Part shown: piece by piece, positions 33,720 to 46,116 of the stretch
How the letters are laid out: the number at the start of each line of letters is the position of its first letter
Numbering within the stretch: position 1 is the first letter of the stretch
Assembly: GCA_963920765.1 (NCBI GenBank)
Contig: OY987252.1
Coordinates: forward strand, 4,945,966-5,009,965
DNA: 64,000 bases
Reading direction: 5' to 3'
Origin: Ulota crispa
Lineage: Eukaryota; Streptophyta; Bryopsida; Orthotrichales; Orthotrichaceae
Program-made: the position numbers and the translations under genes
The notes under the pieces: generated by a model
Told to the model about the DNA's origin: nothing
Database searches by the model: none
What the model saw: the letters and a program-made list of their open reading frames with translations, nothing else

Positions 33720-34709
33720 GCTTTTTTTGCTTGCAATTCTTTCTAAACCAAAATTTCAATGCTTGGTTTAGTGAAATGAAATCTAATACTGCAAAATGGA
33801 TAAGAAATAGAGAGAATTATAAATCCGAATGGTATTCTACAAATTATATTCTTTTCAGGTTACTATATTAATTACTATTTATAAGGTAATTCAAGAACAT
33901 CTAAGCACAATTTATTGCAACAGATTCAAAGCAAATTATTTGAATTTTTCTTAAAACATTCAAGTAACAATTCTATTATATATATGAGATTAACAGAAAT
34001 GGAGATGCAAGACAATAAAATGCAAGAAACCTTAGCTTTTGAAATGAAAAATACAACAAACAAAACAAAGTACATGAACACAAATCTCACCTCACAATAA
34101 CAATTACCCTAAACAAAGAGTTGGGAAGAACCATGAAACTCACCTGCAATAGATAAGGAGGTGTGTGCGGATTCTTTTGTAATGGTGGTGTAGCAACATG
34201 TAACTCCAAAAGCTTATGTACACCTAAACCACCTCATGCAACAGCAACAAATTGAACTTGCCCCACGAGCAGACGTACAGTAAACAAGAATTAAGTAGCA
34301 CCTTCAAAATGGCCTTGACGCCCTTCCTAACCTCAAGCTTTCCACTTACTCACCTCCAAATGGCAACCTTCAACCTCCAACACTTGCAAAGTAGAAGCAA
34401 CAACTACGCTTGAAGAACAAACTTTAAACCTCCCAAGGCTTACACTTCAAGCTCAACTCACACGCAATGAAGGAAAAACAACTATAGTGAATTGCAAGGA
34501 GAGTAACAACTTCCAATGCATAATTGGAATGTAGGCACCCAAACCTACCTCGACCCTAAGATAGTTGTCTGAACCAAAGCATGAATTGCTGGAGCCCCCC
34601 AAACGTGATTCCATCCTATGCAGGCCGTCTGACCTTCATTTGAGGTTGATTCAAGATTGTCAAACCCGTAAATCCTAAACCTTAATCAGACTTAGTGGAC
34701 ACCCATTAA
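33720..34709. other. Non-coding stretch, nothing recognised
   Basis: The first half is AT-rich. The part from 34130 to 34700 has a more balanced composition and CCTCC/AACTTCAA phrases, but no open frame with recognisable content. It may be the degraded end of element M. Confidence 0.35.
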
Positions 34710-35130
34710 GGGGGCTCCTTTAAGGGTCACATTATGGCAAACTTGTTGTAGGAAGAGTAGATGGCAAGTTCATTCAAATTAAATAACCCCTAAACAACTA
34801 AATAGCCCTTTGCAAACAGTATAATACCGGATCTTTTTCTTGTGTTTGGAGTGCATTCACAGCTTTATTACATTTGAGACCAACAAAGAAGTTTGAATAT
34901 AGATCAATGCTATTCTAGTGACATAATCAAGATCCCAAATTAAAACTTTTTGTTGGTAGCAAATGCTAGTTATACAGCAGCGTACATACATTGTATTATA
35001 GGAGGTTGGTCCTTTAAGGGTTGTGCAAGGATGGGTTGAGTTTTGCATAATAGGATTAGTTTGGGTGAGAGTTTATTGCAATTTTTTTTTTAATTCACCC
35101 CTAAAGGCCCAAGGCGTGGTTTCACTAGAA
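34710..35130. repeat. Isolated satellite-like monomer split by a MITE
   Basis: The flanks (GGGTCACATTATGGCAAAC near 34724, TTCATTCAAATTAAATAA, then TTTTGCATAATAGGATTAG near 35041) follow the B half of the satellite at 36745-39350. The insertion at 34787-35020 interrupts it. Confidence 0.5.
34787..35020. mobile_element. piggyBac-like MITE, copy in satellite monomer
   Basis: It is about 85% identical by eye to 46836-47060. The shared core includes AAGATCCCAAATTAAAACTT and CAGCAGCGTACATAC. It begins CCCCTAAACAACTAAATAGC and ends GGTCCTTTAAGGG. The flanking TTAA is no longer clear here. Confidence 0.6.
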
Positions 35131-36740
35131 ATTGCCAAAATTTGTGGTTTTTTGATATATTGATGTGAATTTTAATTTGAAAAATACTTTTGAATCTTCA
35201 ACTGCTCAATATTGTAGTAAAATATTTTAGTATTGAGAGCAAAAAAAATCAGCCCATTTGACCTCACAAATTGAAGGATTATAGCATTCAAAATTTATAA
35301 TACAATTTTTTTTTTGTCCTTGCCTAAATAGGTCAACATAATTTGAGCCTCTTTGGAGTCAAAAATTTGGTTGGCAAAAATTAAAGTTTTTTTTCCACTC
35401 ATATCTAAATCTTGTTAAGTACACTCATGAAAAGTTTCAAGATAAAATTATGAATCTAGCTTACTCTAAATTGCCTTGCAGTGTAAGAAAGTTAGGTGAC
35501 CTGGCAATACATTAGTCATTCTTTCATGATTTCTTGTGCATTGAGGACATCTTTTATTTGAAATTTAAATAATGAAAAGCTAGAGACAAACATTTGGAAA
35601 ATCTGAAGAAAAAAAATGCAAAAGCTTTGAATTTATACATTGAAAGATAATAGGCCTTGAAGTTAATGGAAGATATTTTTTCTTGAAACTGCCCAAACAT
35701 AGTTAACAAAGTTTGACTCCCTTTAGAATGTAACGTGAGACCTCAATTTGTTTATTTATTAGACAATTGTACACAATGTCTTTTTAGTTACATACTTGCC
35801 TAATTTCAGAAGTTGATGAGAGTTCAAGCCAAGGATTCTCCAAAGATGCCCAAACTACCCAAGTTGCCCAAATCATTATGGGTAACATAACTTTTGAACT
35901 GAGCATTTGAGTGCAAAAATAATTATGTTTCTACTTGGGGGATACTTATTTGCACCTTGTGTGACAATTTTGAAAACATCTAGTACAAATTGATTCCATG
36001 TGACCCTTTGCGAGTTCTCAAGTGGCTGTTGAACCAACACTTGGACCTTAAGGGATAAATTAGAAAAAAAACTAGTGGTAAACAGTGGAAAAAAATCTGG
36101 CTAAATTTTGCAAAATTTCTATTACAATTTTGGTTGCGCTAAAACTACATTATAAAAACAAAGAGGAAAATCTAAAAAGTAGCAAAAGTTTGAAGATGCA
36201 AAACTAACTTTGAGGTGAGGTGCAATTTGACATGTTGATTTGTTGTTGATGAGACCTCAGATTAGGAGAACTTAAGTACCTACCAATGATATTTGATCTC
36301 CCTCCACCTAGCTAAAATGCAAAGTGTAAATGCATTTTTTATTCACTTGCCCTCCCTCAAATGATTGCTTATAGTCATTGTGTCATGGCAGGGTTTGGCG
36401 CTTGTGCAAATGAACCAAATAGTCTTTTAACTGTTTTTTCACAAAATTGTTAGTGTACACATTGTATATGTGCAAGTTTAGTATTTAACATACAAAACAA
36501 AACAACTATTGAAGAGTGATGTTAGAAGTCAACAATTCATATAAATAAAGTATGTATGAACTAAACTTCACAATTGCCATTCATAATCTAATAAGTTGCC
36601 ATGTATGTAGCTAAAAGTTCTTAGGTAAAAAAAACTTGTAGACAAAATACTAAACTAAATGAAAAAATATTGCAAACTGCTTACTTCTAAAATTCAAGGT
36701 GGGTTGCAAAAAATTCAACATACAATCCACATCTTTGGCA
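35131..36740. other. AT-rich non-coding stretch, no feature seen
   Basis: There are only short open frames and homopolymer runs. I find no repeat structure, no inverted ends and no recognisable protein. Confidence 0.5.
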
Positions 36741-36744
36741 TGTA

Positions 36745-39350
36745 AAGATAAAAAAAAAACTAATTCTGCTGGTGGTGACTCCTTTTGAATTCACATTTGG
36801 CAAACGTGGCCAAAAAGAAGGGTATTTCTTATTCCGTAGCAAATAAAGTTGGCAGAGGCTAAGATTTGCAGCAAGGGTTTATATTAGTATAAGGTGCTTC
36901 CATGAACTTTTTTGGAAGCATTGGAATCATCTTCACTAGAGACCTCCTTTGGGGTCACATTTTGCCAAACGTTTGCAAGGTAAATTAATGGGGGTTCATT
37001 CAAAATCAGTAGTAAAAAGTGTGGGAATGAACTAGTTTTTGCACTATAGGGTTGAATTAAAGTGAGGGTTAATTGAGAGCTTTTTTACATTTAAATAAAA
37101 CAAAACTAATGGTGACCCCTTTTGGAGTCACATTTTTCAAACGTGGCCAAAAAGGGGGTTATTTTTAATTACATAGCAAATAATCTTGGATGAGGTTGAA
37201 ATTTGCACTCAATGCTTATATTAGTGTAACTTGCCCCCATGAATTCTTTTGGAAGCATTGGAATCATCTTCACTAATGACCATCTTTAGGGTCACATTTT
37301 GGCAAACATGCGATTAGGTGGGTAATTGGAGTTTAATTAAAATGATTGATCCAAAAGTGTGGAAATGGGATAAATTTTGCATCGTTGGGTTTGGTGAAGG
37401 TGGGGATGATGTGGGAATTTTTGTGGAATTTTTTGACCCAAAGTTAGTGGTGACCCCCTTTGGAATCACGTTTTGGCAAACATGCGGTTGGGTGGGTAAT
37501 TGACCGAGAAACTCAAGCAGGTACCATTCTTCAGGTACCAAGCAAAGAGAGGCTATGCGTACCATCTCAAGAGCAGAGGAGAAAAGACCACATGCTTAGA
37601 GGAGTTGGAAAGGATGTGCTTCTTGACAGAGCAAACACAAACACTTTATAGATTCCTTTAGCACAACTCAAGACCTAGAAAGGAGACATCCTTCATTTGG
37701 GTAGCCTTAAACAAAGGGTTTCTAATGGGAGACAAGCTCTGATATGCAAAGGCCCAATATGGCATTGGATGCAGTCAATGCGCGTGCTAGCTAGAGACGA
37801 TGACACACTTGCTATGGAAATATCCCTTTGCACAAGAGATTTGGAGGCGATTCAACCTCACAGCACAAAGCAGCAAAGCGCCAAAGGTCTCTAGCATCCA
37901 CATGGCACTGATGGGTGAGTTCAAAGTGAACAGCTCAGGAGCAGTAGGAAAGCACATCTACAAATTCCAACCTTGGGATATACTAAGGATGTGTCTGTTA
38001 TGGCAAGTTGAGTGGCACAATGTTCAAAGAAGTTTTCCTAGATTGAGCATAGTGGTGAGCAAGTGCTTGGGGCGGCATGGGTTTCTACTTTGCATGCAGG
38101 AAAGGCTGTCTGGCAGACATTCAATGAGAACAATAGTAATGCAAAGAAATTAGCAGAGTTATAGCAAGTATTTGCAGGGGAGTGGTCACCCTGATTTTGC
38201 TTGAGAGGTGCTGGAGTGTACAACTACACACCTCCACCATTGTTCACACATTTTTATTTCTAAAACAAACCGCCAATGTCGGGTCAAAGAGCCTAGAAGG
38301 CATTCAAGGGTAGGTAATTGGGGGGTTAATTCAAATGACTAATCCAAAAGTGTGGGAAGGGGATGGATTTTGCACCATAGCGTCTTGTAAGGGTGGATGT
38401 GATGTGGAATACTTGTGGAATTATTTGATCCCAAGTCAGTGGTAACCCCTTTTGGGGTCACACTTTGCTAACGTGGCCAATAATGGGGGGCATTTCTTTT
38501 ATCAATTAGCAAATATTCTTTGATGGGGCTGAAATTTGCACTGAGGCTTTAGGCTAGGGTAAAGTGTTTACGTAATTTTTTGTGGAAGCAATAGAGTGGT
38601 TTAAGGTTGTGATCCCCTGTGGGGTTAGGTTTTGGCAAACACGTGTTAGGAGGGTTATATGAGGGGTTAATTCAAATTAATAAGCAAAGAGTGTTGGAAT
38701 GGGCTGAATATACTCCATAGGGTCTAGTGAAGGTGAGGGTTATTTGGGAATTTTTGTGAATGTATCAAACCCAAAGTCAGATATGACCCCCTTTGGGATC
38801 ACATTTTGCAAACTCAACCAAAAGGGGGAGCATTATTTATCACTTATAAAATATGCTTGCATGGTGCTGAAATTTTCATTGTGGCTTCATATTAGGGTTA
38901 GGTGCTCACATGAATTTTTGTGAAAGCATTGGAATTGTTGTCATTGGTGATTACACCTTGGTTCACATTTTCATAAACATGTGCTAAGGTGGGTAAAGGA
39001 GGAGTTAATTCAAATGACTGATCAAAAAATGTTTGAATGCCCTAAATTTTGCTCCATGGGATTAAGGTAGGGTGACAGTTATGTGGGAATTTTTGTGGAA
39101 TTAATTCACTCTTGATAAGTAGTGACCCCTTCTGGAGTCACGTTTTGCAAACGTGGCTTAAGGGGGTCATTTTTTATTCTCCTTAGCTAAAATGATTGGA
39201 TGGGGCTGAAATTTACAACAGTAATATATGCTAGGGTAAGGGGCCCATGAATTTTTGTAGAAGCATTGAACTCTTATACATTGGTGATCTCTTTTGGAGT
39301 CATGATATGGCAAATTTGCAATTATAAAGGGTTTAGGGTATAGGGGTTAA
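36745..39350. repeat. Degenerate dimeric satellite (165 + 173 bp)
   Basis: The landmark GGCAAAC or its variants falls at 36801, 36966, 37138, 37303 and 37477, and after the insertion at 38470, 38636, 38809, 38974, 39148 and 39311. Spacings alternate between 163-166 and 172-174 bp, so the unit is about 338 bp, made of an A half (CGTGGCCAAAAAGGGGG) and a B half (GGTGGGTAATTGG). About six units are recognisable, well diverged. At 37303-37480 a B half is followed by another B half, a trace of unequal exchange. It ends about 850 bp from the stop codon of the ARID gene. Confidence 0.8.
37503..38307 (+). mobile_element. 5'-truncated LINE fragment (RT zinc-binding end)
   Basis: It is flanked by GGGTGGGTAATTG (37490-37502) and GGGTAGGTAATTG (38308-38320), a 13-bp duplication with one difference inside the satellite. 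The frames give YGIGCSQCAC and then ETMTHLLWKYPFAQEIWRRF, the pattern of the zinc-binding domain (zf-RVT) that ends plant LINE reverse transcriptases. Then AAWVSTLHAGKAVWQTFNEN follows in a shifted frame. Base composition is less AT-rich than the satellite. There is no clear poly-A tail, and frames are broken, so it is dead. Confidence 0.65.
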
Positions 39351-40207
39351 CGGGTAGGCAGGTACAACAAAGTGTTCAGTTGCTTCTGTATTTCGGATTG
39401 GTGTATTACGAGAATCGCAAGAATAACTATTATACAAAGATTAATTTTACGTCACCTTCTAGTGCAAACTTCAGATAATGGAAATGTTTTGAAAATCAAC
39501 AGACATTTGTGAAAAGAACTTGAAGACCAACCTCATCGTAGTTGATCCCGAATTTTTACAGAAGTTAAATAAATAATATGCTTGGAACCCTATTAGCTCT
39601 ATAAGAGTTATAAGAAGAAAAGAAAACATCCATTCGTATTCGCTTTAGGGAGCATACGAAGCAAAATAATGTGAGAATAGACAACGCTAATTGTCTTTAC
39701 ACGGATAAACCAAGGGAGCGAAATAAGGCGGATGATGTAACATCTGCTCGCCGTTAAAGCCTTTAGAAAACCTTGGAAAGAGACAACAACGGCAGCATCA
39801 CATCCCCATTTTTCACGTTGCCCAGTTTTTAAGATGTCCATAAATAAGAAGCCAGAACATAAAATTAGTAAACACTAAACTCCACAGATAGCAAAACTTG
39901 TAGATTCAGCATCATCAAGTTGCTGGCGGAACTACTGCTGCATAGCTCTACAAGAAACATCTTGTACATAATGACATTTTTAAACTTAGATTTCTTCTAC
40001 CCATTCTCGAGAACGGTGCCTTCCCTTAGGTCTCCAAAATTTGGCATGCTCAAAACCCAAGCAGCGACAGAGAAAACACTTACAAGATAAAGTTCATTGA
40101 CGCACAACATGCAGCGTTTGGAAATAGTCATCTCTAAGAATTCCATCACAAACAGCATTCTAATCTCAAGAATGAAAGGTAGACGTTAAAGTGTGCAAAA
40201 CCTTCAG
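39351..40207 (-). other. 3' flank and probable 3' UTR of the ARID gene
   Basis: No open frame of note is present. Composition changes at about 39.36 kb from satellite to gene-like sequence. I see no clear AATAAA on the minus strand, so the polyadenylation site is not placed. Confidence 0.45.
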
Positions 40208-43200
40208 CTACAATGACTTAGCTTCTGCGATGGGAACTCGTACATAGAGCTGGCCGTAGAGAGTGACTACTGCTGAGGTTTGATGAGCATCAATTCGAGA
40301 CGGCAAACTTATAACCTGGAGAAAAATATTGCACTTTTCAGAATAGTTGCAGTCACGAATCAGTATACCAAATCTACTCAAAAGACATACAGCAGCATAA
40401 AGAAACTTTTCAATTTTAGATTTTTCATGGTCGCTAAAGAAAATCCACATTCACAGCTATATTTCCTGGATCAAAAAACTGGGATCAAGAACTTAGCCAA
40501 TGGAAATATCAAGATATATGTTCCAGGACTCCAATCATACAACAATGTGCCATAATATTGAAGTCAGTATCATTCCGAATCAGTTTCACAGAAGCCTACA
40601 ATAGCACTTAACAGGACGTACATAGAAAGCTAACAAGAGTACATTTAAAGACTTTCTAAAAATACAATGCTGACTTCACTGACAGGGTAAATTGGACACA
40701 TACTTTTCTGAAAGGAGTCACACCCCAAGGATTGTCTGGATCCTCGGGCATTCCAGCAATTACCAATCTGCCTCCAGGCTCACATTGGATGCGCACCTGC
40801 AGAGACAAAAATAAGCACGTCAAACTTCAGCACTAGCGAAGTATGCATTCCGAGAAAATATACAGTCGGAGCAACGTGAAACGACAACAGCTATTATTCT
40901 GCAATTAATTACACAGTAGGACCTAAAAAAAACTACAATTCATTATCCCCATAGTAAAATGAAGGACAATAATATTATCACTTGCTCATTCAAAAATTTA
41001 TTTTTGTAATAGCTTTACGTTGTATTTCTACGCAAGGACACAGGAGCAAAAAAGCAGAAATCTTGAAAACTATCGTACTCGGTAATTGTTTTAGAACGTT
41101 CAAAACTTCCTCAGCAAAGTGAAGTCCACCTTTTAATATATGAACATGGGATCACAAATCCCAGCAAACAAACGAGGAAAACCTATAAAACCTGACTGCT
41201 CACTGGATGCACAAGTTTATAGATTAAATTTAAGGTCACAACACAAAAGATAAACCAATCTAATAATTCAGTTTAAGAAATGAAAACCAGTTACGGATCT
41301 CTCACCTCCTCACGTGCTAGCCCGGGTACCAGTGCATAAATTTCATAACAATCTAGCTGCAAAAGCAAGTTTTAAAAACTGAAACATTTCAGCTAACAAT
41401 GGTCCACTTGAAAACAGGTAAAAAAAAATTGAATAAACACAAGCAGGGAACAACTGAAATTCGTACTACGATACATCAACCTCAACATCAATGTACAGGA
41501 AATTCATTGCGCATCTTACGTGTTTGTGAATGTTGATTTTCACCCAATCAGCTCTCGGACCCTCGTCAACAATCGGAGGATCAAAACCACCGCCTGGTTC
41601 ATCCATTTTAGCAACCTTCATAGGACGTCTTCCGGAGTCCTGTTGCTTCATACTTCTCTTGCCAGTTACAGCCGAGTTACTTGGTAGATTTTCTTCAGAT
41701 AACCTTGGCCTTCCTCTGGCCTGAACAGCCTTAACCGCTCTCTCAAGCACTGTATTTGATCCTTTTCTCTTCAGCCCATTTCCTCCTGCATCAAGATTCC
41801 AAATACATTGTAGCAGGAGTTCACAATTTCTATCTGCAAGTAAAGTCTTGAAAAGATAGAACACTCACTTATTTTAAGGCCTAAAGAAGATATTCACGAA
41901 TCTAAAGACTCCAATAAATAGTCTAAAGTAGACTATCCATAATAGAAATCCACATTCACGTACTCGCTCACAACACCATGAAATCCAAGTTCCCAAAAAA
42001 AGCTCTGTGAAGGCATCTCCGATACCTATATTTGTCAGCTTTTTCTCCTTTTTCGCATATTTCCCACCAGGGCCTTTGTCCTGCAAAAATAGTGCCAGTT
42101 ATACAAGATTTGAAATACTTCAAATTTGGTTTGTTGTTTGCTATCAAACATTTTGCTTGCAGATAAGCTATATCCAGTTCCTAATCAACATAAAATACGT
42201 TCTCTAGCATAGAAGCTGTTGCTCCCAAAATAGTAATAATACATCAGCATAAAAGCCTGTGTAACGCACACACTTCAAATCCTAATCTTCAGAGAATATA
42301 AGACAAGAATTTAAATGTGAAATCTTCATTTATCAATTGACTACAGTAAGACAACAGAAAAGACATTCTTCTGCGCAATCCCAAGTCTTACTTTTGAGAT
42401 GGGTTCTTTAGAATCCCCGCTCCCCATGCGCTGAGAGTGCCAGCCCTGCATTGCCCGTGCAGCGGCATCTCTCCGAGCGCGACCAGATCCCGACCCTGGT
42501 AATCCGCCCATACGTGGCTACAAGAAAACCAATGGAATTGCGATATTTAGAATTTGGGCGTAGAACACCAAGCCGACAGAAAACACCAAGAGACCTCTCA
42601 ATGTGGGAAATCCCTTCGAGATCTCACTTTACGTGGAACCTCAATCAGGAAACGTGTACTATTTAATCCTTCAAAAAAAACTTGATGCACAATACCTAGG
42701 AACTTTCAAACCGAGTAAATAAAAACAAATGCCAAATAGTGACATACTTCGGAGGATGGGGTAGCAGGGGATGTTGTTTGCTGTTCATTCATCAGATAAC
42801 TGGGTATTTGGACTCGTCCTTGACTACAGTCAGGAGCTGAAACTCCACTCTTAAACCTCTCATAGTCCAGTAGGGCCTGCATAGTCGACAACATAACGAA
42901 ATCAGATGATAAACAATGGCTAGCTCTGAAAAGAACGTATCATACGATCTTCAAGTCCACGTTTTAGTTCGAACATAAATCGAAACAGCAAAGCCATAAA
43001 ACAAAAAAATCAGGTGCGGAAATCACAGACTTCAAAATCATTTAGGGGAGAGCTGCACTCAAGGCTCAAAAGCCAAAAAATGTATCTACAGTACTGTTAA
43101 CAAGCTATACCTTCTCATAGAAACCTCGAAATGACCATGAAATAGTCGTACAGGTCCTGTGGATAATCTTTCAATCAGCACAGCATCCTACGAACAGAAA

Positions 43201-46116
43201 CGGTATAGCAAAAAAAGTAAACAAGAACAGCCCTAGTCGAATATTGCAGTAATTATGCAGTCAGAAAGGGAATGTATATCTTATATCAAATACATACAGC
43301 CAGCAAGCAGAAAGCACGATAAGAAAATCTCATCACTTCACAGTTCCTACTTTGCTCGCGACTGCCACTTTGTATCAACACCTCGATTTCAAAATCCAAG
43401 AGAATTAGACCATCTTACTTTGGGGGTTTAAATTCTTCACCGACTGTCCTCCAAAGCTTGCTTACCGTAACCTGGGAAGGTAAAGGAACGGATAGCTTTC
43501 AATAGCTGTAGAAAATGCAACTACATCAACAAGACAAGAATGATACAGATATACGTTTGTTTGTGAAATAATAATTACATAAATGCATGCGATTGAAATC
43601 AGCTGAACTCCTAGTTACTTACCATCGATGGGATGTCAAATATTTCATAAACACTAATGAACTACCATCTCTTTTCTCCAACATGGATGCAAGATGACAA
43701 GAGAGTTTTAATTTCATTGATTTAATTTTTCCTGATGTAGATTTTCATATTTTATTTAAATCAGTTCCGCTCTTACGAAGGACTACAATAAAAAAAAACT
43801 GAAATTGCAAAGTGCATGTATAGATATTTATTTCTCTTTAATTTCATCTGATATTGCAGATTATATATTTCACTGAGCTATGAACATAAAAACCTGAATC
43901 AAGCAGGAGCTATCAGCAAAAACAATCGATTGAACCTGAAAGACCTACCTACCTGTACAAACACAAGTTACTTCAAAATGGAAACTGCATTTGCAGTGGA
44001 ACACATCCAACGGTTCACTCAATATGATCCAGCACTGATATTCTTACCATCAGATGCATGCCGTCATTAAGAACGAAATTTTCTTATTATAAGGTGTCGC
44101 TTATGCGACAACCATCATAGTAAATTCACGATAACATCAATGCACGCTTTAAGGCTAAAATGCCTAGAATCCCAATTTTAAGTCAGCATTGAGAGCGTGG
44201 GCATTGCAAAATTACATACATGGTCATAGCCACCATATCTGGACACCACCCTCCAAAGCCTGCGAACACCAAAAGACAAATTATTGAACAATTTAACATT
44301 CAACGAAAAAAAGAATTGCAGAATTCCCGCTCTTTCAATAATAGCATGCAAAATACACAAGGTAAAACATCTACTCGATAAAAGCTGGAACTAAGTTCAC
44401 GAAGTAACAACAGTCACCAGTCTATTGAAACTGACTAACATAATCTGTTACCATTCCTAAACGATTCCAAATAATTAAGTAACCATAATTTAGCAAACGA
44501 CAAACAACTCACTTTAAAACATTTAATTCAAGCCCATAAAACTTCGGCGCTTTATACTCCAGACTTCTTTGCTTAAAAAGTTTCTCCAGCTCCTCGACAA
44601 ACGACATCTGCTCTTCGGGAGTCCCTTCGTCATCTTCATAATCGTCATCATCCATCGCCTTATTTGCATCCTCAGCAATCTGTTCTTCCAAATCAGCAAT
44701 TTCATGACTGTCTCCATCCATTCTCTCATTCTCTAGGGCTCCATCAGACCTTACAAAATCCCCATTCAGAACTTCATCTGCCACTTCATCGGCCATTTTA
44801 GCAACCATTTCATCAACAGCCATTTCATCAACGGCCATCCTGTCAGTCATTTCGTCAGCAATCTTGTCGGCCATTCTGTCGGCCTTTTCGTGTGCCATTC
44901 TATATGCCCTTTCATCTACCATTTTATCCGCCATTCTGCTGTCTACCATATCATGGGCGATGCCGCCAGCCATCTCGTCAGCCATCTCGTCAGCCATCTT
45001 ACCAGCCATTTCGTGGGCAATCCTATCAGCTATCTGGTCCGCAATTTCATCGGCAATAGCATCTGCCATTCTACCAGCCACCACGTCGGCAAACTTACTG
45101 GACATTTTGTCAGCCATTGGAGCAACAGATTTATCACCCGAGTCCTCTGTAAACTTCTCGGAAGTAAGCAATACATTTCTCCCGATTGTATAGCCACTTA
45201 CGCTATTAACGACTTCATTTCCACCTCCAGTAGCACCAACTGTATGTAAAGAGATACTACGATTCATGACAGATACTGCTCCGTCCATCAATATTTCTCC
45301 ATTTTGCTTAACGTAGATTCCATCACAGAGTTGGTGGCCAGCATCTTCATTCCTTGTCGGTGGTAATTCCTTGACCGTGATAGATTGTGATGCTATATCC
45401 ACGCTCTCGTTCTTGAATGTACAAGTAAGAGACTCTAGCTCGCCTCCTAAACCGTCCTCAACTACATTCCGGGGAAGAACACTTTCACCCAAGTGAGTAG
45501 CCTCCTCATCGAAGTTTGCCCTGACGGTTACGTCCATATCATGTGTTACTACGGTACAAGCTTCAGTAACATGTATTCCCGGAGTAGAAACTGTCACGGA
45601 AGGTGCCTCCATGGAAATTTCTTCACGAGTATATGTCCCCACAACAGGTGTTGCCCCAATAGATAATTCTACTGCAGCTTTCTTCAACGCAGATATTTCC
45701 AATGCATGTAAATCCTCGAAAATCTCTGCTTTACGAGTACTTGAAACTGCATTTTTCATACAGCAATCGTTCGTAAACTGTAGTTCCCGCTGCGGACTAT
45801 CAGGAGACTTTTTCGAATCCTCTGCTCCAAACGAAACTTTCCTCCTCTCTGCTAAACGAGTAACATCACCGTGGCCTGGAATGGCTCCTCCAGGTAAGGT
45901 GTTAGAAAGTGATGAGACTTTCTCAGAAGGGCCAACATCAAACTCTAAATTCCGGTCTGTAGCACTATTCATTGAATCATTAACAATACTACCCACAGAA
46001 GTTTTTGAGCACGGGGAGAGCATCGAAGATACGAAGCCCTCCGGTCTATCCTGAAACGAAATATCTTCAGTTGCTGACATTGTTACTGAATTTCCATCAC
46101 CAACTTCAGTCATCAC
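40208..46116 (-). CDS. ARID domain protein with C-terminal HSP20-like domain, 11 exons
   Basis: Exons (minus strand): 44513-46116, 44220-44259, 43419-43471, 43111-43156, 42748-42876, 42392-42517, 42026-42080, 41520-41785, 41306-41356, 40704-40796, 40208-40315. All introns are GT-AG, phases join without a stop, and the total is 856 residues. The first in-frame ATG after the leader was chosen; a second ATG follows at once. The tetrapeptide repeat is at 334-448, an acidic run DDDDYEDDE follows at 489-497, and the ARID fold is at about 499-590 (PKFYGLELNVLKLWRVV, SKLWRTVGEEFKPPK, SWSFRGFYEKALLDYERF). The conserved segment GSGSGRARRDAAARAMQGWH is encoded by exon 6. The HSP20-like domain is at about 765-852 (YEIYALVPGLAREEVRI, GRLVIAGMPEDPDNPWG, HQTSAVVTLYGQLYVRVP). 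This is the plant ARID/alpha-crystallin family (Arabidopsis ARID5 type), nuclear DNA-binding subunits linked to ISWI remodelling in Arabidopsis. It is intact and surely real. Orthology to one Arabidopsis member is not settled. Confidence 0.93.
44773..45117 (-). repeat. Coding minisatellite: MADE-type tetrapeptide repeat
   Basis: Residues 334-448 consist of some 28 four- or five-residue units of the type M/I-A-D-E/K/R (MADE, IADE, IADR, MADK, MAHE, with three five-residue units MVDSR, MAVDE, MAVDE). In DNA this is a 12-bp tandem repeat (reverse complement of CATTTCGTCAGC-like units). It keeps the frame throughout and produces long open frames on the opposite strand that are not genes. Confidence 0.85.

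Larger units (their letters stand above)
28721..33720 (-). pseudogene. Element M gene, upstream exons (interrupted by element G)
   Basis: Coding blocks read leftwards. 32316-32640 contains VLISCITTNPNLACRIYFHI and LLQQLHKLLGSWIYKE. 31390-32180 contains KAYEEYWVACIDSYIPSVED and then KFWMINGQHLVEAWKRMHN. 31333-31390 runs into 30491-30600 across a MITE insertion (NIIGGQF, then WTNLGTSTPPKKANQL). About 29990-30340 contains SWNVKKDGVNTQEFFNWMEN. 29443-29850 contains TNKLKKLHKLSLYAKEFFKV and TKGQLGEWPANVWNELL. 29006-29368 and 28739-28882 form the methyltransferase-like end. The gene then stops at element G copy B and resumes at 7794. There are numerous stops. I recognise no transposase domain. It is a transposon-type protein by context (multicopy-looking, decayed, MITE-riddled). 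Confidence 0.5.

Noticed and set aside
44864-45249. Two plus-strand open frames opposite the ARID exon 1
   Set aside because: They are antisense images of the 12-bp coding repeat.
45611-46054. 147-codon plus-strand open frame opposite ARID exon 1
   Set aside because: It is entirely within the coding exon on the other strand, and I see no recognisable protein in it.
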